Positions 32,964-45,599 of a stretch of DNA of 64,000 nucleotides are shown piece after piece. The notes beneath the pieces are model-generated. The model did no database searches and was not told the origin of the DNA. It was given only the letters and a program-made list of their open reading frames with translations. The translations under genes were made by a program, and so were the position numbers. Position 1 is the stretch's first letter, and each line of letters begins with the position of its first letter. The stretch lies in the NCBI GenBank assembly GCA_014529385.2, contig CM043944.1, positions 66,106,895 through 66,170,894 on the forward strand, written 5' to 3'. Source of the DNA: Adiantum capillus-veneris (Eukaryota > Streptophyta > Polypodiopsida > Polypodiales > Pteridaceae).

Positions 32964-34785
32964 CTTTCTTCATTAAGCTCAAAAGATACATCAGAAAACA
33001 ATTCTCTATCTTGTAGAGGCTCAAAATCAAGTAGTGCATTATCTAACAACTGCATAAGTTTATCATCTACTGAATCTAAACAAACTGGCTCATGTATGAA
33101 TCTAGATTGATCAGTATCCTTAGCATCTGTATTTGAGAACCCTTCCAAAGCTTCATCCAATAAGCACATAAGATCTAGGTCCACCGCCTCAGAATGTTCC
33201 TCCATCTTGCACATCTCAAGATGCTGTAAACTAAGATTTCCACATATGACATGCATACTAAATACATCTGTTGTAGACAGATCTTTAAGCCTTTCACTCT
33301 CATCCAAATATCTTTGCACTTCTGTAGCACAAAGTTCAACATGCACATTGAAAATTTTATCTACTGCCCTGTCTGTATCATCGGAAAAATGAAACCAATC
33401 ATATTCATCAACAAGAGATTTCACTTCACTATGGACCCCCTCTTAATCAGCATCATCAAGTTCATGATCATTCTGTCATAGTGTAAGTCTTGTCTCACGA
33501 ATTCTCGATAGAGAAGAAGTTTGCTCCCTCTCTAAATCACCATCATCAAATTCAGGATCAGTCTGCTAGATCGGTAGCTCTAAGTCACAAAAGCGTGTCA
33601 AAGGAGTCTGCACTCCCTCTGAATCATCATAATCACGTTCAAGATCAATTTTCCAATTTGGTAGTTGTGCTTCACAAAAACTTTTCAATGAAGGAGTCTG
33701 CACCCCCTCTGAGTCAAGCATATACTCTTGCTTAGCCAAGTCCTCAAAATCTAGTACATCCAGATTAGGTAAATCTGGCATACCAAAATCCATGGTCCTG
33801 CTGCTCTCAACAGTGTCCCTGCTTTGACCTGTGACATCTGTATCATTAATCAACTCTTTGGCAAAACCTACACCAGTATCTTCAATCACCTCTATGGTAG
33901 AATCTGTACCAGCAGAATTTTGCTCTAATTCTGGTTCAGTAGCAAAAGTATCATCTATAACTGAATCTTCCTGCATGTCTACCTGAATATGGCTACACTC
34001 ATTCACCTGCGCATCTTCCTGAGCTTTAGCCAATTCATTGTCTTGATCCCATGATTTCTTTTCTTCTTGTACTACAGGTACATGTTCTTTGAAAAATTCA
34101 CCCTGCATAGTTTGAGGCTGTAGAGACTCACCCTCGAGAACTTCTACTTCATGCAAGGCATCTGCAAACCCCAACTTCTCATACATAGCTTTGACTAAGT
34201 CTTCATCATTAGCCTGTAAGAAGGTAGCATCCTATACAATAAACTCATCAATCACAGCTTATAAATTTTATCGTACTTGTCCTCGGATATCTGCATAGTC
34301 TGGTAGACTTGAACTCTGTTCTTGATAGATTTCATACTCATAAAGTGCTTGCACAATAGCTTCTTTGAAATACTCCCAGTTGTTGTTGTAAGCTCTGGTA
34401 ACCTCTTGAATCTGCTCCTTCACATCTGAACTCACTAACTGCTCAAAAGATTTGATAATCAATTCTTCTGGTCTCCCTCTTACCTTGGTCTGTAGCTCAT
34501 AGCACTCTAGGTATCCCTCTGGATCGTATCCATCCAAGAGTCATCTTTCATCGTATACTGCATCTAAAGCTGCATCCAAAGCTTCATCATTTGATTTTTC
34601 TTCTTTACGGTCTCTATTTCAAGCAGAGATCCTGGAACCAATTGAAGCATCTTTAAAAAATCTGGCATTGTTGACTTTTCATCAAAACTGTTTGCACTTA
34701 AGTCTGCAATCATCTTCATCATCTGCTCTAAATTCTCCATCTTTCCCTCCCACCTCGGCTCATTTCGCGTTAGGTTCACCAAAGA
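32964..34785 (-). pseudogene. R3 internal region, gag-like and acidic protein (copy 1)
   Basis: Homologous to 58210-60400. Order in the minus direction: ELMM/EQMMK-type N-terminus (from about 34742), then FEQLVSSDVKEQIQEVTRAY and WEYFKEAIVQALYEYE, which resemble the helical part of a gag protein. A long acidic region with repeats of LNVDVLDFEDL and AVDLDLMCLLDEALEGFSNT type follows. The frames at 34537, 34186 and 33424 are the same frame, separated only by stop codons; the first piece is in another frame. No zinc knuckle, protease, RT or integrase is visible. Homology stops at about 32964, where Copia LTR begins, so the 3' end is missing. Confidence 0.65.
34764..34781 (-). other. R3 primer-binding site (copy 1)
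   Basis: Minus-strand TGGTGAACCTAACGCGAA, 4 bases inside the LTR edge. The other R3 copy has TGGTGAACCCGACGCGAA (58214-58231), which matches the 3' end of plant tRNA-Trp as I remember it, over about the first 14 bases. Confidence 0.5.
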
Positions 34786-37700
34786 TGTCGGGGGATATGT
34801 GTTCGCTACGTGAGCTGGGTAGGCGCCAGGCCTCTGGCTGTGGGAGGTGTAAAAGAGAGAGAACAAGAACAACAGATGTAACTGAATCTCGAAATCACCG
34901 TAATCACCAATTAATTGATTAACGCTTGAGTACAACTTAATCCTTATCCAAGACAGGCTGTTAACAACACCGTCACTTGGATCATCTGCTAACTAGCAGT
35001 TTACACTCTCGCTTTACAAAATTAACCGGGCCGTTAATGACATTGGGGCTTAACAGTTATTTAATCAATCTCTAGTCGATGACCGTGATGGTAATTATCT
35101 CTTTTCACTTCATCTGCTTCGAGTTCCCTTAGATTCCGCAAGCTTCAATTTTGTCAATTATTCCGCAACTTCCTGCTCCTTATGCTTTGCATTGGCTTAA
35201 TCGCCGCTCACAGCTTTTAACTTCTTCCCGCTCTTCAACTGCTAGCCGAAACTTTATCCCTTGCTTGGTTGCCTCGACAAACTTGCCGCCTTGCTTCCTC
35301 GACCAAGCTCGTCCTCTTCGTTATATCCCTCCTCGTTATCTTTTCCTCTTCTCCTTGCTATCCTCCTTGCTCGATGCCCTTCATCATCTCCCTTTTCTTC
35401 TCAAGGGCCGAGAGAGGTATCGTTCTTGCTTAAGCCGAGAGAGAGACAGCTTTCCTCTTCCATGTCAAGGACGAGCCCAAGGGATAGATTGCTTCCTCTC
35501 CTTTTCTTTGTTTTGCTTCCAATGCCCTTTTTCTTCCCTTCCAATCTCTGGCCAAGCTCGAGAGCAAGAGAGCTTGGAGCTCAATTGCCCTCCTTTGATC
35601 GATTGAGCACGAAAGAGAGAGGCTCCTTGCGCAACCGCGAGAGAGAGAGCACTGTTCTCGTGCAAGCTCGAGACAGAGCTTTGTTTTACCCCAAGCTTTC
35701 CGCCTCTCCTCCTCTCCTTGTTACCCTCCTTACTAAGCTTTTCTTCGCTCCTCCTTGCTTCTCTTCTTGTGTCCCTCTCATGCAAAAGCCCGCTATTTTA
35801 AGCCCCTTCCTCCCTTAGCAACGACGGCGCTGTCGTTGCTAGGGAGACGTAAAACCCATCTCTTGTTGACGTGGCAGCCCAGATCCCGACCTGCACCAAC
35901 CTGCACCAAATGTCACGAAAGCCGGCCCAGAAAGGAGCGCCTAGGCAAGAAGAGCAGCTCTTGCTTCTTTACAGTGCTCAATAGAGCCCCCTGTCGCCCA
36001 ACCGAAGCTCATTCTCGCCGCTCTTGTCTGCGCACTGCCTCACGCTGGCATGCCTTACGTTTTTTTTTCCTTTTTGATTCCCACTAAAACCTTTGGGCCC
36101 TTATTGGGCAGGCAAACTTTTCTCCCGGGCGGCCACTTTGCGATTGATGTGGGCGGCCACTTAAGGTGCAAGCAGTGGTGATTGCATTAAAACTTTTTGG
36201 CCTTCATTGGGTGGCCATTCAAATTCGTAAGGGCACAACATTTGACACGCATATCAACTAAAGCATTGCCAAGCACACCAACTCCCCTCTTCCATCAGCT
36301 CTTGACTATTAATATCATCGTGAATTTCAATGCTCATATCAGCTTCTTAGTGCCATACGACCTCAAGATGCAAGCATAGGTGATTGCTTTGGCCTAAGAC
36401 CACTCCCTTCGCACTCGCTGAAAATAGCCCGAAGCTTCTTACCGCATCCATGTTGGACACTCCCCGCAATCATTGCATTCCAAGAGACGTCATTTCGGAC
36501 ACGATGCTCTTCAAGTACTTATGTGCTTCTGTACGCGCACCACATTTATTGTATTTAACTTCCAAAGTATATCGGTTTGCGGTATTTCCTGATTGAAGCT
36601 CAAAACCTCCCAGATGGAACTTCATACGAGCCGACCTTGTTGGTACGGAACCGGCCCCCGATGAATCTTTAACGGCCAATAACTTGGCAACCGTAAATCC
36701 GATCACCGATCTAAAAAGACCAACGCGCTCCAGAAATTGAGCACTTCAGGCCCGTGCATTCATTTCATTTCTATCCCCTTAGCGCAGTTGCCCAATCCGG
36801 TACAGATCTGCAATCGACTTGAACTTCAAACTGCCATAACTTCTTCACTGTAGCTCCAATCGACGAGCTGTAAAGACAGGCCGGTAGAGCAACCCATCTC
36901 TTGCTGATGTGGCAGCCCGGACCCCGACCTGCACCAAATTTTGTGAAAGCCGGCCATAAAAGGAGCGCCTAGGCAAGAAGAGCAACCGAGCTCCCTGTTG
37001 CCGTCCTCAACCGAGCTCCCTATTGCCGTGCTCAACTGAGCTTCTTCGCCGTGCTCAACCGAGCTCCCTGTCGCCCAGCGCGAGCTCATTCCCGCCGCTC
37101 CTGTCTGCGCGCTACCTCATGCCGCCATGCCTTACATTTTTTTTTCCTTTTTGATTCCCACTAAACCCTTAATTTGGGCCCTTATTGGGCCGGCGACCTT
37201 TGCTCCCCGGCAGCCACTTTGCGGTTGATGTGGGCGGTCACTTAAGGTGCAAGCAATGGTGATTGCATCAAAGCTTTTTGGCCTTCATTGGGCGGCAATT
37301 CAAATTCGTAAGGGCACAACATTTGACACGCATATCAACTAAAGTATTGCCAAGCACGGCAACTCCCCTCTTCCATCAGCTCTTGACTATTAATATCATC
37401 GTGAATTTCAATGCTCATATCAGCTTCTTAGTGCCATACGACCTCAAGATGCAAGCATAGGTGATTTCTTTGGCCTAAGACCACTCCCTTCGCACTCGCT
37501 GAAAATAGCCCGCATCTTCTTACCGCATCCATGTTGCACACTCCCCGCAATCATTGCATTCCAAGAGACGTCATTTCGGACACGATGTCTTCAAGTATTT
37601 ATGTGCTTCCGTACGGGCACCACATTTAGTGTATTTAACTTCCAAAGCATATCAGTTTGCGGTATTCCCTGATTGAAGCTCAAAACCTCCCAGATGGCAC

Positions 37701-38210
37701 TTCATACGAGCCGACCATATTGGTTTGGAACAGGCCCCCGGTGAATCTTTAACGGCCAATAACTTCGCAACCGTAAATCCGATCACCGATCTGAAAAGAC
37801 CAACGCGCTCCAGAAATTGAGCACTTCAGGCCCGTGCATTCATTTCATTTCTATCCCCTCAGCTATAGTTGCCCAATCCGGTACAGATCTGCAATCGACT
37901 TGAACTTCAAACTGCCATACCTTCTTCACCGTAGCTCCAATTGACGAGCCGTGAAGACAAGCCGGTAGAGCACTTCAAGGAGTATAGTTCTAGGTCATAA
38001 ACTCTCATTTGTGGGCACTACAAGCATACACATTTTTGGCATCATTGAGGCATCTACTAGCCCTTTTAAGCCGCATCTGGCATACATGAATCATTAAGCT
38101 TGTCTTGTTATCAAGCCCTGATCACTGCTCACTTAATGTGTATGCTTCAAAGAATCTTAGCTTGCATTTTTCTGCTCTTTTTCTCTTCATGGCAGCGGAG
38201 TTGCATGACA
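34786..38210 (-). mobile_element. R3 5' LTR (minus orientation) with internal tandem duplication
   Basis: Plus-strand edges TGTCGGGGG and GCATGACA fit the TGTCG...CGACA ends of the other copies. It is 3,425 bp, longer than the other R3 LTRs, because about 35862-36896 and 36897-37960 are a direct duplication (diverged by scattered changes). After 38210 the CACTA sequence resumes with tcaggttataaggtttttac, as in CACTA-B at 19526. Open frames in the LTR have no known domain. Confidence 0.8.
35862..37960 (+). repeat. Direct tandem duplication in the R3 LTR, unit about 1.05 kb
   Basis: Both halves run from ctcttg(t/c)tga(c/t)gtggcagccc through cttttttggccttcattggg-like and gcactcgctgaaaatagccc to gtagctccaat(c/t)gacgag. 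The second half also has a short array of accgagctccctgt(t/c)gcc units (about 36984-37085). Confidence 0.75.
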
Positions 38211-40210
38211 TCAGGTTATAAGGTTTTTACCCTCATTATGAGTAGTGACGAGGATGTGGGTCCGTCCAACCAAAACACCTATCTCTCAATGAGGATCTTA
38301 TGTCCTTGTAATAAATGCAAGCATGCTGTGTGACGGACAGGTCTTGTTTCTTTGCAGCACCTTCGTGAATTTGGCGAGTTCGATCCATCTATTATAGATC
38401 GAATTTTTTCCAATTATAACTCGTCGGACTCTGACGTTGGCCAACAGGCAGCAATCTTGCAATACAATAGACGTGTTTGCAGGCGCTTTGGTCAAGCAGC
38501 ATATGTGAGGCCACAAGATGTAGCCTCTGAAAGCTCGGGGGATGATCATGCATACCACATTCCCAACGAGGTAATGTCTGAGCCTGAGATTGATGAAATG
38601 ATCGAGACGATCATGGATTCACAAAGGCTTATCTATGATGACATGAAAAGTGAAGCACAGACACCATTGAATGATGGATCATGTGTTTCTAAATTGAAGG
38701 CGCTCCTGGTTCTTCTCAACATGCAGACAAAGTTTGGATGGAGTGACACTAGCGTCACAGCGCTTTTCAGGTGATCTGCTACAATGTGTTTACTTTAATA
38801 AAAAACTCTATCTATATATAATGATCTGATAGATTTTTACACAATTGTATCATATTTTTGTTGTTGTGTAGATTGGTCAAAGAGCACATACTGCCAGCTG
38901 ATAATATGATGCTAAATTTCAGAGAGGAAGCAAGAAAGATCTTGCGAAACTTGGGGATGGATTACAATTCGATCCACGCTTGTCCTAACGACGGCATTGT
39001 TTTCAGAGGGAAATACATAAACATGGAGAAGTGTCTGAAATGTGATTCCGAGAGATATAGACGGATTTGATAAAGCCCGGGACACGCTATGGTGAACCAT
39101 AGATGATGAGCCCATATCTGGGAATTTCATGTGCAATCTCGGTGTTGAGAAGAAGATGATGGAAGATCTAAAGGCTAAAATCAACCGATTTTGCATGCTT
39201 CACAATCCAGTGATGCAAAAGTGGATTTTACAATATGAGGATGCAAAGCAAGAGCGACAAAGGGTACGAATCGAGTGGAGACGGGAAAGACGACCACCGA
39301 TGCACTATCCGAAGGGTCTCGAGAGCCTACCAACATTCATGAGCTTAAGATGGTTGCACAACCAATTGAAAAGCGCACAACAGTGCGGTGAACAAGTGAC
39401 TGAGGAGGAGTGGGAGTACTCTCGGGGTTGTGTGACCAAGGTAAGTTTACAATGTAACACTAGTGACTTTTTAGATGTTTGAACGGCCACTCATAATCTT
39501 TTTTGGTTGTAGTATAAGTCATCCACATCAGCATGGTGTAAAGGCCAACATTTTAGGGTGGAACGGATGGACAAAAAGCGTTTTACTCAAGATTGTGGAA
39601 TCATGGCAAAATTTGAACAGTCCAGTCGACGACGGTCCTCTGATGCAGATCCTATGGTGGCGGAACTCACTTACTTCGGCATGCTATAAGAGATTTTGAG
39701 GATCAATTATAGAGGATTTTTTGTCGACTTGTTCGACATGCAATGGTTCAACATAATCATGGAGGGTCGCAACGCTACTGAGCGTAGAGGAGAGTCTGGT
39801 TTTCTTGAGGTGGATTCAACTAAGAAATGGACTGACATAACAGACACTTTTGTACTACCTGAGCATTATGAACAAGTAAGTATGTAAATAGTTAACATCC
39901 AGTTTTAGAAGTTATGTGCTTGGAAGCTCTCATGTAAGTTATGTGGCTCTAACAGGTGATATTTCATCCTACAAAGTCTGCATCAAATTGATGGTACCTC
40001 ATAGAGGTAGCCCTTGGTAGTGCACAGACGTATAAAGACTACCATGTGCCAATCACAGCGGGATCAATGGAAGAGATTGGAGAAGATGCTCAGTCAGAAG
40101 CCGCTGAGGTGGTGCCAGACGAGCATCAAACTGCTACTCTCAGAGAGGACACACAAGGAAAATTTATCCCTGCAAGGTCCTCAGACACTTTCTTATCATT
40201 CCAAGAATAA
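38211..40210 (+). pseudogene. CACTA-A TNP2, internally deleted
   Basis: Same gene as in CACTA-B at its start. Exon 1 is 38238-38770, exon 2 starts at 38872, and CPNDGIVFRGKYINMEKC marks the TNP2 zinc region. At about 39065 it jumps to the TNP2 C-terminal part: NRFCMLHNPVMQKWILQYED, GQHFRVERMDKKRF, VDLFDMQWFNIIMEGRNA, DTFVLPEHYEQ, with introns near 39441-39512 and 39876-39956. It ends with TAA at 40208. An early TGA at 38331 replaces CGA of CACTA-B, a C-to-T change, and a frameshift lies near 39690. The DDE core is deleted, so no active transposase can be made. Confidence 0.8.
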
Positions 40211-42990
40211 AGATCATGTTAAGGTGCAAGTCTATAGCCGCTTTGATGACATGGCACTCAAATACTAGAACGACAGATGATGTGATGGGGATACCTTCTC
40301 ATGACTAGCACGCATAGAAGCACATAGAGAATAGTTGGCCTACATTTAAGAATGAGCTTCAATGTATACGCTTTGGTCTGGCAATGGACAGAGTAAACCC
40401 ATTCGGATTACGGAGTTCGTCATTGAGCACATGGTCTATTTGTTTGGTCAATTATAATCTTCCACCATGGATAGTTATCAAGAATGGGCCATCTATTGTT
40501 ATCACTGATCATCCCAAGAAAGTACAAAGCAAAGAACATGGACATCTATTTGGTACCACTTATAGAAGAGATCCAAATCTTGTGGACAAGAATCGATGTG
40601 GTTGATATGTCCTAACCAATCAGACGACAAAATGTACATGTGCAAGGCATTCTCATGTGGACTATGCACGTTTGGCCAGGCTTTGGTGAGTATTCAGGTA
40701 AGTGCCTTTGAAACCCTCACACACATGTTATTCCTAGCTATGCCAACGCTTTTATCTTTTAATTTTGTGATTTTTCAGGCTTGCGTTACTTGGACAATCA
40801 TGCATGTCCAAAATGTAGTCCTCGACTTAGCTTCCGCCGCTCTAAGTATTTGAGCAAGACAATTTACAAGAAGCATGGTAGATTTTTGCCTAAAGGACAT
40901 GAGCTACATGGACCAAACATATGCTAACATGACATACATCCACTGAAAGAGAGCTATTGAAAAAACATGTGGCTGGAGAGGGAAGATTTCATGCCACCTG
41001 GAATGAAAAGACTTTCTATTTTTCATGAACTCTCATATTGGACTAACCTGCTGATTAATCATCTTCTCGACCCAATGCACATCTTCAAGAATGCGGGGGA
41101 GATCATATAGAAAACCATCACTGGAAAAAGGGAGAGCAAGTCCTGAAGAGATGACCTGCAGGCTGTGGGTCAAATGCCAGAGATGTAGCCTTGACTTAAA
41201 CCCAATGGAAAGTTTGTTGTACCAAAAGTTCCATGGGTTTTGAGTGGTGCAGAAGAGCAAAAAGTGAAGAAGACTATATCTTCATTCAAGACTCCCACTA
41301 GGTGCATGCAATGTTTGAAAATGATTATTATGAGAGATGACAATCTTAGTGGTCTTAAGTCCCATGATTGGCACAAATTTTTATAATTTATCTTACCAAT
41401 TTCCATAAAGGATTATTTGATAGATGACATTAGAAGAACAATCTACAAAATCAATGAGTTCGTATGCTAGATCAGTTCAAAAGGGATAAGAGAAGACATC
41501 ATCAATGCATCACACTTAAATGCTATTGAAGTAGAGTGCATGGTGAACAAGTCAAACATCCTTACCATCCAAATACATGTACTTGTGCATATGGTCGATG
41601 AAGTTGCAATTTTTTGGGGTAGTCCATAGCAGGTGGATGTTCTTCTTGCAGATGTTTATAAAGACTTTAAAGGGGTTAGTTGGTCAAAGGGCTCGTCCCC
41701 AGGGTATCATGGCGAAAGGTTGGCTTGTACAAGAGTCTCTTTTTCCTTATCGGTGAATTTTTGGGCTTAATTGATCAAGAGATGTCCGGAATGTGGGCTA
41801 CTAAGGTCAACGTCAAGGTGACAGGGGACAAGCCGCAGAGACAAGGCATCATTAGGAAGATGAACATCACAATGCGAGAATAGGTTATGAGATTTTTCCT
41901 TCTCAATTTAGACATCATGCAAAAGTGGCTAGAGAGGTACGAAGGGCAAAAGCAACAACGCTTGACAGGTCGCCTGCAATTCAAGTGCAACCATACCACT
42001 AGAAACCTTCCTTTTTCAAATCATCTTCAAAAATTATCTGACTTTCCAACTTGGCGGTGGTAAGATGATACAATCTTAGAGGCAAAGAGGAATGGAGTGT
42101 TGATTACTGAAGAGGAAGACGAGATGTCAAGGGGTTGCGATGGCATGTATATTTTCACAACTTTCTTTTTGAGCTTCACATGATCACATTACTTTACTAA
42201 CTTTAAGTCTGTTTCAATTTTGTGGCTGCAGTATCACAAATATGGAGCTTTGTGGTTGCATGGGAAACACTTTAGAATGCAAGGGGTCGACAAACAAAGG
42301 GTCACTTTCGACAATGGTGTTAGGGCAAGCTTCGTCCAAGAAAGTAGGAGTAGTGCCAAGGATGAGAACACAGAGACTAGCCAACTTGAATACTTTGGCT
42401 ACATCCAAGACATCTTGAAGATTAGATTTAAAAAGTTTGATATTTTTATCTTTGATGTCAAGTGGTTCAAAGTTATTACCAATGGCCCTAATGCAATTGT
42501 GTGCAAAGATAAGATTAGATTGATTCAAGTGAACTCTAGGCGGGTGTGGATAGATGCGCGGGATACATTTTTACTTACATAGCATTGTGAACAAGTTGTG
42601 CTCATACTAGATCCACTATGGAGAGAAAATGATGAAAATGATTTGTCTAAACCGCACTGGCTCTATGTTGTTCAAGTTTCTCCACAGAGAAAGCAAGTGT
42701 GTGAAGGATTGGACGTTGAGGTCGAAGAGGTGATTCATGACCAAAGTGCAGGGCCGACAGATGATATAAGTTTGGATTTTGAGCTAGAGGTTAGTGGTGA
42801 GCATTTTCCTAAACCTAGAGATAAGGTATCAAATACTGAAGTTGATGCGTAGAGCGACGAAGACGTAGAGTTTGATGAGGAAGATACAGAAGCACAGATT
42901 GAGATAGACATCTTTGGTGCATCAGATCACATAGAAGCGTCACATCTTGGGAGTGGAGGCTACGACACAGTTTGACATGAGTTTGCAAGT
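40211..42990 (+). pseudogene. Second TNP2 copy, core and C-terminus, many stops
   Basis: Begins abruptly inside TNP2 (MLRCKSIAALMTWHS in frame at 40216). GLAMDRVNPFGLRSSSLSTW and NYNLPPWIVIKNGPSI are the conserved TNP2 centre; HLLDPMHIFKNAGE-like sequence is near 41055-41100. The C-terminal part is clear at 42220-42582 (YHKYGALWLHGKHFRMQGVD, FDVKWFKVITNGPNA) and 42598-42852 (HWLYVVQVSPQRKQV). Many stop codons and shifts interrupt it. It resembles CACTA-C more than CACTA-B. The abrupt start directly after the stop of the previous TNP2 points to recombination between two elements. Confidence 0.75.
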
Positions 42991-43454
42991 ATTATATGTA
43001 TGCTTTGTATTGTTGAAAATATAGATGTTATTTGAACATTAGGAAGAGAATGTGATCTACGAGGACCTCTTTATTTGGTAGTTCGAGGAAGTCAAACCTT
43101 TAGTTTCAAGAAAGTAATCAAAGGATAGCTTTTGAATTCAAAGAGGCAAAACGGCTAGTTTATTTGATTTCAATTTCTTTTCCCAATATGGACTTTAAAA
43201 TGTAGCAGGTAAAAGCATATCATGTAGCATATCTATGGAAAGAGCTTCACGTGTAGATTGCAGATCCATAATCTCCACTCAAATCGGAGATTATATGTGG
43301 GATCAATGGAAGGCCGAAAATCATAAAATTGTCCACCTTCTTTTTGGGGGAAAAAAGTGCATTTTTTGACCACTCTTACACATCTCTTACACACCCACCA
43401 TCTTTGCACACATGGAATACACCTATTCATCAAAATGTCATGATTAAACCATAG

Positions 43455-43573
43455 TTTTATAGGAAGTTGTCGTGAAGCACCTTCCGACACGCCGAGAGGA
43501 GAAGTATGGGTACAAGCATGGACTTGTGGCCCTTTTGACCCAGCTGCAGGAGGAGGAAGAGAATGTCAACTAG
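43455..43573 (+). pseudogene. Transposase_24-like C-terminal exon remnant
   Basis: Reads KHLPTRREEKYGYKHGLVAL and LLTQLQEEEENVN before a TAG, comparable to the last exons in CACTA-B (DPTPYEREYAGRKGLNAL) and CACTA-C (APSREEESDGYRRGIYEVL). The rest of the gene is missing; 42991-43454 has nothing recognisable. Confidence 0.5.
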
Positions 43574-43724
43574 GAGGCATTACCATGAGGGTCTTCTTGA
43601 TACAATCTTACTCAGTAATCTTGATCGAGTCTTTTTTGTAGCTGCGGTCTTCTTGATACAGTCTTACTCAGTGATTGTTTGCATGTATAATTTTGTACTG
43701 CTTATGTTTATGGTTTTGCATTCC

Positions 43725-44250
43725 GTTTGTGATTATGATTGTGTTATGAGAATTAGGTTATGGTTACGGTTTTGCAATTATGGTATGGAAGAGAGATTAT
43801 GGTTATGGTATGGCATAAAGGTTTTGGTCATGGTTTGGCAATCAAGTTATGGTTATGGTTTTGCAATGATGGTATGGAAATCATGGTATGGTTAGGGTTT
43901 GGCAATCAAGTTATGGTTATGGTTTTGCAATGATGGTATGGTTAGGGTTTGGCAATCAAGTTATTATGGTTTTATAATGATGGTATGGCAATCATGTGAT
44001 GGTTACGATTAGGCAATCAGATTATGGTTATGGTTATGGTTTTGCAACGATGGTTTGGTTGTTATGGTTATGGTATGACAAGAAAGTTATGGTAATGGTT
44101 ATAGTATGGAAAGTGGGTTATGTTTATGGTTTTGCAGTTTTTGAATCATGTTTTAATTTGGCTATAAAATCTTTATGCCGTTGTGCCTATGTTTTGGGAG
44201 TCGACGTTATGGTTATGCTTTTAAGAACTTGTTATGATTAGGCTTTTGAT
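43725..44250 (+). repeat. ttatgg minisatellite near the CACTA-A right end
   Basis: Imperfect units built from ggttatggttttgcaatgat and ggtatgg/ggcaatcaag fill about 500 bp. CACTA-C has the complementary type (aaccataacc) at 45600-45885. Short open frames here are translations of the repeat. Confidence 0.85.
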
Positions 44251-44429
44251 TTTGTGTTTATGTTCTTTTTACAGTTTTGCTAATCTCTATACACTCGCTC
44301 TTTAGCGTCAACTTGTAGGTGGAGTGTGGTTGTTTGTGCACTCTTCCTTTGGACAGAGAGGGATGTTTTCTATTGCTGTAGTGAATGCAGCATCAATTCG
44401 CAACCCTCTCTTCCCAAAAAAATTTGTAG

Positions 44430-44695
44430 GGTTTGGTTGTCAGTACATAATTCGGTACATGTGCTGTTATGAGCCTCGGAACAACCGTTGATATATTAAA
44501 AAAAATACCGGTGCATATAACCGTGTGTGTTCCAGCAAATGTAGCAGCATGCATTCGGACGATTTTTGTACCGGTGCATATATCGACGACACAATATCGG
44601 TGTGTATTTTGATGCTTATTCTAGTGCAGTTTATTTTTAAAATAAGCTTTGTCTCGTCGATATCTGCACCGATTTTTGCGGGACGTGTTGTAGTG
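44430..44695 (+). mobile_element. CACTA-A right terminus
   Basis: Subterminal units of accggtgcatat and tatcgacgac type precede the end ggacgtgttgtagtg (CACTACAACACGTCC on the minus strand). This shares 11 bp with the CACTA-C right end but only 8 bp with the left end of CACTA-A. The flank aga does not match tac at 10952-10954. The element therefore appears chimeric: left part of the CACTA-B family, right part of the CACTA-C family. Confidence 0.65.
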
Positions 44696-45217
44696 AGAGC
44701 TACGGGTGTGAGAGGGGAGACTAATGGTGAAGAGGGTGAGAGAAAAACCATGGAAGTTGTAGGTTTGAGTGAGGAATAGAGATAAATGACTGTGTGTGTA
44801 TGTGTGTGGAAGTAGGAAAGGAGGTGCGAGAAGATTATGGGTGTGGGCACACTCGAGTCAAAAAAAAATCCTGTCTCATCCGATGGTAGCCCAAAAATTA
44901 TCAAAACTTCTGAGGTGATTATTCAACTCTTGGTCCACATTTTGTGTTTTACTCATCGCTTCAAATTCGGAGCGGAGATAGATTAAAAAAATCCTACCAA
45001 AAATGTCTATTTTTCTTCACAAAAAGTCTTTAGTGGCCGTTGAATTTTCATAAGGCCCCAAAGGTGAGCCTCTCCTTGCATGAGAACATGACCTAATATA
45101 TTTTTTGAGGTTTGAAAACATGCATGGTTATGGATTATGCACAAATATAATATATGGATATGATGAAAAAAAAACAGATATAATAGTGTTAGCTGTATAT
45201 ACAAAAAATAAATATAT
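44696..45217. other. Spacer between CACTA-A and CACTA-C
   Basis: I see no gene, repeat family or element end in this 522-bp stretch. Confidence 0.6.
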
Positions 45218-45599
45218 CACTAGAACAAAAATACGTGTTATCGATGCGGCCCGTCGCTATCCACGTCACTGTGAAACCAGTCGCTATTAGCGACGCGGAT
45301 AGCGACGTACATAGCGACGACCATAGCAGAATTTTTTTTTCTTGGATAGAGGGCAGGTAGCCTGGCCTGTGCCCAGTTAAAAGATGGACACAGCCACAGC
45401 CAAACTTCCTGCCCTCTGCCCAAGAAAGCGAGCAGCACCAAAATATCAACCATGCTCCCGCACGCAGAAATTTTGGCAGAGTTCCCTTTGTTTTTACATA
45501 AACTTTTTTTAAAAAACCATATCATGTATACGCCTCCTACATGCTATCCATGTAGGATCTCACATGAGATTTAAGGCCAATGAAAGACAACGGTACCAA

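Noticed and set aside
38016-38040. CACTACAAGCATACAC, which looks like a CACTA transposon end
   Set aside because: It lies inside the R3 LTR: the surrounding sequence aligns with the start of the R3 copy 2 LTRs on the other strand, there are no subterminal repeats, and no matching flank.
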